NCBI RefSeq assembly: GCF_014204795.1
Contig: NZ_JACHMB010000001.1
Span: forward strand, 12,862,501-12,926,500
Length of the DNA: 64,000 nt
Direction: 5' to 3'
Source: Nonomuraea jabiensis
GTDB taxonomy: Bacteria; Actinomycetota; Actinomycetes; Streptosporangiales; Streptosporangiaceae
In this document: positions 60,442-64,000 of the stretch, piece after piece
Position numbering within the stretch: position 1 is the stretch's first letter
Layout of the letters: each line of letters begins with the position of its first letter
Made by a program: the position numbers and the translations under genes
Notes under the pieces: model-generated
Told to the model about the DNA's origin: nothing
The model's database searches: none
What the model saw: the letters and a program-made list of their open reading frames with translations, nothing else

Positions 60442-62934
60442 ATGGCCCGACGCACGACTGCACCCCCGCCCGAGGACTTCGAGGAGCGGATCGTCGACAT
60501 CGACGTCACCTCCGAGATGCGCACCAGCTATCTCGAGTACGCCTACTCGGTGATCTACCAGCGCGCCCTGCCCGACGCGCGCGACGGCCTCAAGCCCGTG
60601 CAGCGTCGCATCCTCTACTCGATGACCGAGATGGGGCTGCGGCCGGATCGCGGCCACGTCAAGTCGTCGCGCGTCGTCGGCGACGTCATGGGCAAGCTGC
60701 ACCCCCACGGCGACAGCGCCATCTACGACGCCCTGGTGCGCCTGGCGCAGCCGTTCTCCATGCGCCTGCCGCTGGTCGACGGGCACGGCAACTTCGGCTC
60801 GCCCGACGACCTGCCCGCCGCCATGCGTTACACCGAGGCCAGGCTGGCCACGGCGGCGATGCTCATGGTCGACGCCCTCGACGAGGACACCGTCGACTTC
60901 AAGCCCAACTACGACGGCCAGGAGACCGAGCCGGTCGTCATGCCGTCGGCCTTCCCCAACCTGCTGGTCAACGGCACCAGCGGCATCGCGGTCGGCATGG
61001 CCACCAACATGGCGCCGCACAACCTCAACGAGGTCGTGGCCGCCGCCCGCCACCTGATCAAGAAGCCGGACGCGACGCTGGACGAGCTGATGACGTTCGT
61101 CCCGGGTCCCGACCTGCCGACGGGCGGCTCGATCATCGGGCTGCAGGGCGTGCGCGACGCGTACGAGACGGGCCGTGGCACGTTCCGCATGCGGGCCAAG
61201 TGCGCGGTCGAGCAGATCACGCCCCGCCGCAAGGGCATCGTCGTCACCGAGCTCCCCTACAACGTCGGCCCCGAGCGCGTCGTCACCAAGATCAAGGAGC
61301 TGGTGACGGCCAAGAAGCTCCAGGGCATCGCCGACCTCAAGGACCTCACCGACCGCCACAAGGGCCTCCGGCTGGTCATCGAGATCAAGAACGGCTTCAT
61401 CCCCGAGGCCGTCCTGGAGGAGCTCTACCGGCTGACGCCGATGGAGGAGACGTTCGGCATCAACAACGTCGCCCTCGTCGACGGCGAGCCGCGCACGCTC
61501 GGCCTGCGCGAGATGCTCCAGGTCTACGTCGACCACCGGCTCGAAGTGGTGCGCCGCAGGTCCGAATACCGGCGGCGCAAGCGCGAGGAGCGCCTCCACC
61601 TGGTCGACGGCCTCATCATCGCCCTGCTCAACATCGACGAGGTCATCCAGGTCATCCGCTCCTCCGACGACTCGGCCGAGGCCCGCACGCGGCTGATGGA
61701 CGTGTTCGACCTGACCGAGATCCAGGCCTCCTACATCCTGGACACGCCGCTGCGCCGGCTCACCAGGTTCGACAAGCTGGAGCTGGAGCGGGAGAAGGAG
61801 ACGCTGAGCGACGAGATCGCCAAGCTGACCGAGATCCTCTCCTCCGACACCAAGCTGCGCCAGGTGGTCTCGGGCGAGCTCGCCGACGTGGCCAAGAAGT
61901 ACGGCATGCCGCGCCGCACGGTCCTGCTGGAGGCGCCCGGCGTCGCCCGCACCCCGGTCGCGGTCGTGGACCTGCAGGTGGCCGACGACCCGTGCCTGGC
62001 GCTGCTGTCCTCGACCGGCCTGCTGGCCCGCACCTCCGACGCCACGCCGCTGCCGGGCGAGGGCGAACGGTCGGCGCACGACGTGCTGGTGTCGGTCGTC
62101 AAGACGTCCGTACGCGGCGAGGTGGGCGTGGTGACGTCGCTGGGCCGGCTGATCCGGGTCCAGGTCGTCGACCTGCCGACCCTGCCGACCACGGCCAATC
62201 CGCCGTCCCTGTCGGGCGGGCACCCGGTGTCCGAATACGTCTCGCTGCAGCCCGACGAGAAGGTCGTCGGCCTGGGCTCCCTCGATCCCGACGGCCCCGG
62301 CCTGGCCCTGGGCACGGCGCAGGGCGTGGTCAAGCGGGTGGTGCCCGACTACCCGGCCAACCGCGACGACTTCGAAGTGATCACGTTGAAGGACGGCGAC
62401 ACCGTGGTGGGCGCGGTCGAGCTGGTGTCGGAGTCGCACGACCTGGTGTTCATCTCCTCCGACGCCCAGCTCCTGCGCTACCCGGCCTCGCAGGTGCGCC
62501 CGCAGGGCCGTCCCGCGGGCGGCATGGCGGGCATCCGGCTCGACGACGGGGCCCGGGTGATCTGGTTCGGGGTGGTGGATCCCGAGCGTCCCGCGCACGT
62601 GGTCACGATCGCGGGCTCCTCCACGGCGCTGCCCGGCACGCAGGTGGGCGGCGGCAAGGTGTCCGACTACGCCGAGTTCCCGCCCAAGGGCCGGGCCACG
62701 GGCGGGGTCCGGGCGCAGCGGTTCCTGAAGGGCGAGGACGAGCTGCTGCTGGCGTGGGCCGGCCCGGCGCCGGCCAAGGCGGTCTCGGCGGTGGGCAAGC
62801 CCGTGCCGCTGCCGGAGGAGATCGGCCGCCGCGACGGCTCGGGCGTGCGGCTGACCAACACCATCGGCGCGATCGGCGGCGCCCTCGCCTCCGCGCCCGA
62901 GGCCCTGCCGTCCGGGTCCGCCCCGGCCGAATAG
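60442..62934 (+). CDS. parC: Type II topoisomerase subunit A (ParC / GyrA-like)
   Basis: An 830-aa DNA-cleaving subunit. The catalytic Tyr130 lies in [11 protein letters not shown], preceded by [13 protein letters not shown]-type block ([21 protein letters not shown]). The C-terminal third (about 510-830) is the GyrA/ParC beta-pinwheel that wraps DNA, with [13 protein letters not shown] and [15 protein letters not shown] blades. The GyrA box (QRRGGKG) typical of gyrase is not seen, which favours ParC (topoisomerase IV). ATG 60442 ([16 protein letters not shown]) matches ParC starts; ATG 60433 is in frame. No parE gene is beside it in this window. Confidence 0.9.
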   Translation: MARRTTAPPPEDFEERIVDIDVTSEMRTSYLEYAYSVIYQRALPDARDGLKPVQRRILYSMTEMGLRPDRGHVKSSRVVGDVMGKLHPHGDSAIYDALVRLAQPFSMRLPLVDGHGNFGSPDDLPAAMRYTEARLATAAMLMVDALDEDTVDFKPNYDGQETEPVVMPSAFPNLLVNGTSGIAVGMATNMAPHNLNEVVAAARHLIKKPDATLDELMTFVPGPDLPTGGSIIGLQGVRDAYETGRGTFRMRAKCAVEQITPRRKGIVVTELPYNVGPERVVTKIKELVTAKKLQGIADLKDLTDRHKGLRLVIEIKNGFIPEAVLEELYRLTPMEETFGINNVALVDGEPRTLGLREMLQVYVDHRLEVVRRRSEYRRRKREERLHLVDGLIIALLNIDEVIQVIRSSDDSAEARTRLMDVFDLTEIQASYILDTPLRRLTRFDKLELEREKETLSDEIAKLTEILSSDTKLRQVVSGELADVAKKYGMPRRTVLLEAPGVARTPVAVVDLQVADDPCLALLSSTGLLARTSDATPLPGEGERSAHDVLVSVVKTSVRGEVGVVTSLGRLIRVQVVDLPTLPTTANPPSLSGGHPVSEYVSLQPDEKVVGLGSLDPDGPGLALGTAQGVVKRVVPDYPANRDDFEVITLKDGDTVVGAVELVSESHDLVFISSDAQLLRYPASQVRPQGRPAGGMAGIRLDDGARVIWFGVVDPERPAHVVTIAGSSTALPGTQVGGGKVSDYAEFPPKGRATGGVRAQRFLKGEDELLLAWAGPAPAKAVSAVGKPVPLPEEIGRRDGSGVRLTNTIGAIGGALASAPEALPSGSAPAE

Positions 62935-62945
62935 ACGTCCTTTGA

Positions 62946-62977
62946 CGCTGCCGGGTGCCTGCGGACGCCCGGCAGCG
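62946..62977 (+). terminator. Terminator of the topoisomerase gene
   Basis: CGCTGCCGGG (62946-62955) pairs perfectly with CCCGGCAGCG (62968-62977) around a 12-nt loop, 11 nt after the parC stop. A following short GTTAT is the only U-like tract. Confidence 0.78.
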
Positions 62978-63013
62978 GCTGTTATGAATCACGGATCGGC
63001 ACCGATCTCATCT

Positions 63014-63032
63014 GGGAGAGCGCTCTCTCCCA
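63014..63032. promoter_or_regulatory. LacI-family operator (CebR/CelR-like) upstream of the secreted Calx-beta gene
   Basis: GAGAGCGCTCTC (63016-63027) is a perfect 12-bp palindrome with the GAGCGCTC core of CebR/CelR cellulase-regulon operators. Flanking GGG and CCC extend it with a one-base offset. It sits 16-28 nt before the GTG start, so repressor binding there would block expression. Confidence 0.7.
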
Positions 63033-63043
63033 CTGGAGGTACT

Positions 63044-64000
63044 GTGTTCCGAGCCAGACGCCCGTTATGGGTGACCCTTTCCCTCGTCGCCGCCCTGATC
63101 GTCGCCCCACGGGCGGCCGCGGCCGCCGACCCCCTCACGATCACCGATTTCGAGTCGGACAGCGTTCCCTCAGGCGTGTACGCCTGGGGCAACGACGCCG
63201 CCTCGACCCCCGCGCTCACGATCGAGCCCGGCCCCGCCAGACCCGGAGCCCCGGCGACCAACCGGGTGCTCAAGTCGGTCTACAACGTCAGCCAGTGGGG
63301 CGGCTGGTCGCACGATCTGGCCGCCACCCAGGACTGGTCCCCGTACGAGGGCTTCTCCTTCTGGGTGAACGGCGCCGCCTCGGGCCAGAAGATCTTCTTC
63401 GAGATCAAGGACGGCGGCGGCGGGGCGGGCGCCGCCGAGCTGTTCGAGTCGTCGTTCACCGACGACACGGCGGGCTGGCGGCAGGTGAAGGTGCCGTTCG
63501 GGAGCTTCACCAGGCGCACCGACTACCAGCCCGGCGGCGCGCCGTCCGACGGCGAGCTGGACCTGGTCGCCATGTGGGGCTACTCGATGCGGCTGCCGGC
63601 CTCCTCTCAGGGCACGCTGGAGTGGGACCAGGTCGAGCTCTACGGGACCGCTCCCCCGCGCCCGGTCAGGCTCTCCACCGACCGGCCCGTCTACCCGGTG
63701 AACGAGAAGGGCGAGGCCAGGGTCAGCGTCACCGTCGCCACCGCCGACGGCCGGCCCCTGCCCGCCGACCTGGCCGTGAGCTACCGGACCGGTACGGGCA
63801 CCGCGACCCCCGGCGGCGACTACACGCCCGTCGAAGGCACCCTGACCTTCCCCGCGGGCACGGCGTCCGGGGCCGCCAGGGCGTTCACGGTCAGGACGCT
63901 CAAGGACGGCCAGGACGAGGTCGCCGAGACCATCCCGATCGAGCTGTCCGGCACCGGCACCAGGCCCCCGGCCGAGGCCCCGGTGGTCGTGATCAACGCG
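63044..64000 (+). CDS. Secreted carbohydrate-active protein with CBM-like and Calx-beta domains (truncated at window end)
   Basis: The first 319 residues are present; the gene continues past 64000. GTG 63044 (GGAGG 6 nt upstream) begins a signal peptide (RPLWVTLSLVAALIVAPRAAAAA). A jelly-roll domain follows (ITDFESDSVPSGVYAWGND; WGGWSHDLAATQDWSPYEG; FWVNGAASGQKIFFEIKDGG), like the CIA30/CBM-type modules of secreted glucanases and glucosidases. A Calx-beta motif follows (VTVATADGRPLPADLAVSYRT; GGDYTPVEGTLTFPAGTASG). A glycoside hydrolase catalytic domain may lie downstream; it is not seen here. Confidence 0.82.
   Translation, partial: MFRARRPLWVTLSLVAALIVAPRAAAAADPLTITDFESDSVPSGVYAWGNDAASTPALTIEPGPARPGAPATNRVLKSVYNVSQWGGWSHDLAATQDWSPYEGFSFWVNGAASGQKIFFEIKDGGGGAGAAELFESSFTDDTAGWRQVKVPFGSFTRRTDYQPGGAPSDGELDLVAMWGYSMRLPASSQGTLEWDQVELYGTAPPRPVRLSTDRPVYPVNEKGEARVSVTVATADGRPLPADLAVSYRTGTGTATPGGDYTPVEGTLTFPAGTASGAARAFTVRTLKDGQDEVAETIPIELSGTGTRPPAEAPVVVINA

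Overview
The window comes from a high-GC Gram-positive bacterium of the Actinobacteria. The homodimeric aceE beside DUF3052 and AhpE-type genes, the fasR-fabD-fabH-acpP-fabF cluster, the DUF3145, DUF5997 and DUF5998 genes, the F420-type LLM oxidoreductase, the large LAL regulator and frequent GTG starts all point to the Streptosporangiales/Streptomycetales side. My best guess is a Nonomuraea or Streptosporangium relative, but this is inference without any database search.

Layout. Positions 1-7482 are ordinary chromosomal genes: a truncated lipoprotein hydrolase, aceE, small DUF genes, a peroxiredoxin, a zinc-ribbon protein and a ROK sugar kinase. At 7500 stands an intact tRNA-Val(TAC). Its 3' half is repeated at 12939-12980. 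The 5.4 kb between the copies, plus roughly the next 0.4-2 kb, is a decayed integrative element or stack of elements. It holds a frameshifted IS630-type transposase, a broken plasmid-type replication initiator, a tRNA-Gly 3' fragment, small accessory genes, a frameshifted HTH/PLD-like regulator and a degenerate tyrosine integrase beside the second att copy. An MFS exporter follows.

From 15.3 to 26.3 kb is an accessory region: a FUSC-type membrane protein, a LAL regulator, a secreted peptide / flavin monooxygenase / methyltransferase operon, an LLM oxidoreductase with a strong palindromic operator, a LysR-like sensor domain without HTH, and a two-gene operon of a membrane protein with a PLD-like fold plus a cupin-like protein. 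From 26.4 to 32.7 kb is a fructosamine (Amadori product) module: LacI regulator, FrlD-like kinase, FrlB-like deglycase and a divergent CUT1 ABC importer, with two near-identical palindromic operators in the divergent promoter region. A PHP/HhH protein and a YgiB/YgiC-like + DUF350 trio follow.

From 35.9 to 42.0 kb is the primary type II fatty acid synthase operon: fasR, fabD, fabH, acpP, fabF and an acyl-CoA carboxylase beta subunit, closed by two strong hairpins. From 42.8 to 47.5 kb lies the most unusual functional module: a subtilisin-like protease, an ECF sigma factor, a translationally coupled small partner and a large TPR-CHAT (caspase-like) protein, which I read as a candidate regulated-proteolysis or conflict system. 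The rest (48-64 kb) holds a rhodanese, a phosphodiesterase-like enzyme, DUF5998, a GNAT/acyl-CoA synthetase fusion, a PfkB kinase, a Ser/Thr kinase fused to a family 5 solute-binding domain, a RecQ helicase with a C-terminal phosphoribosyltransferase-like segment, a TauD-type dioxygenase, a ParC/GyrA-type topoisomerase subunit, and the start of a secreted Calx-beta protein behind a LacI-type operator.
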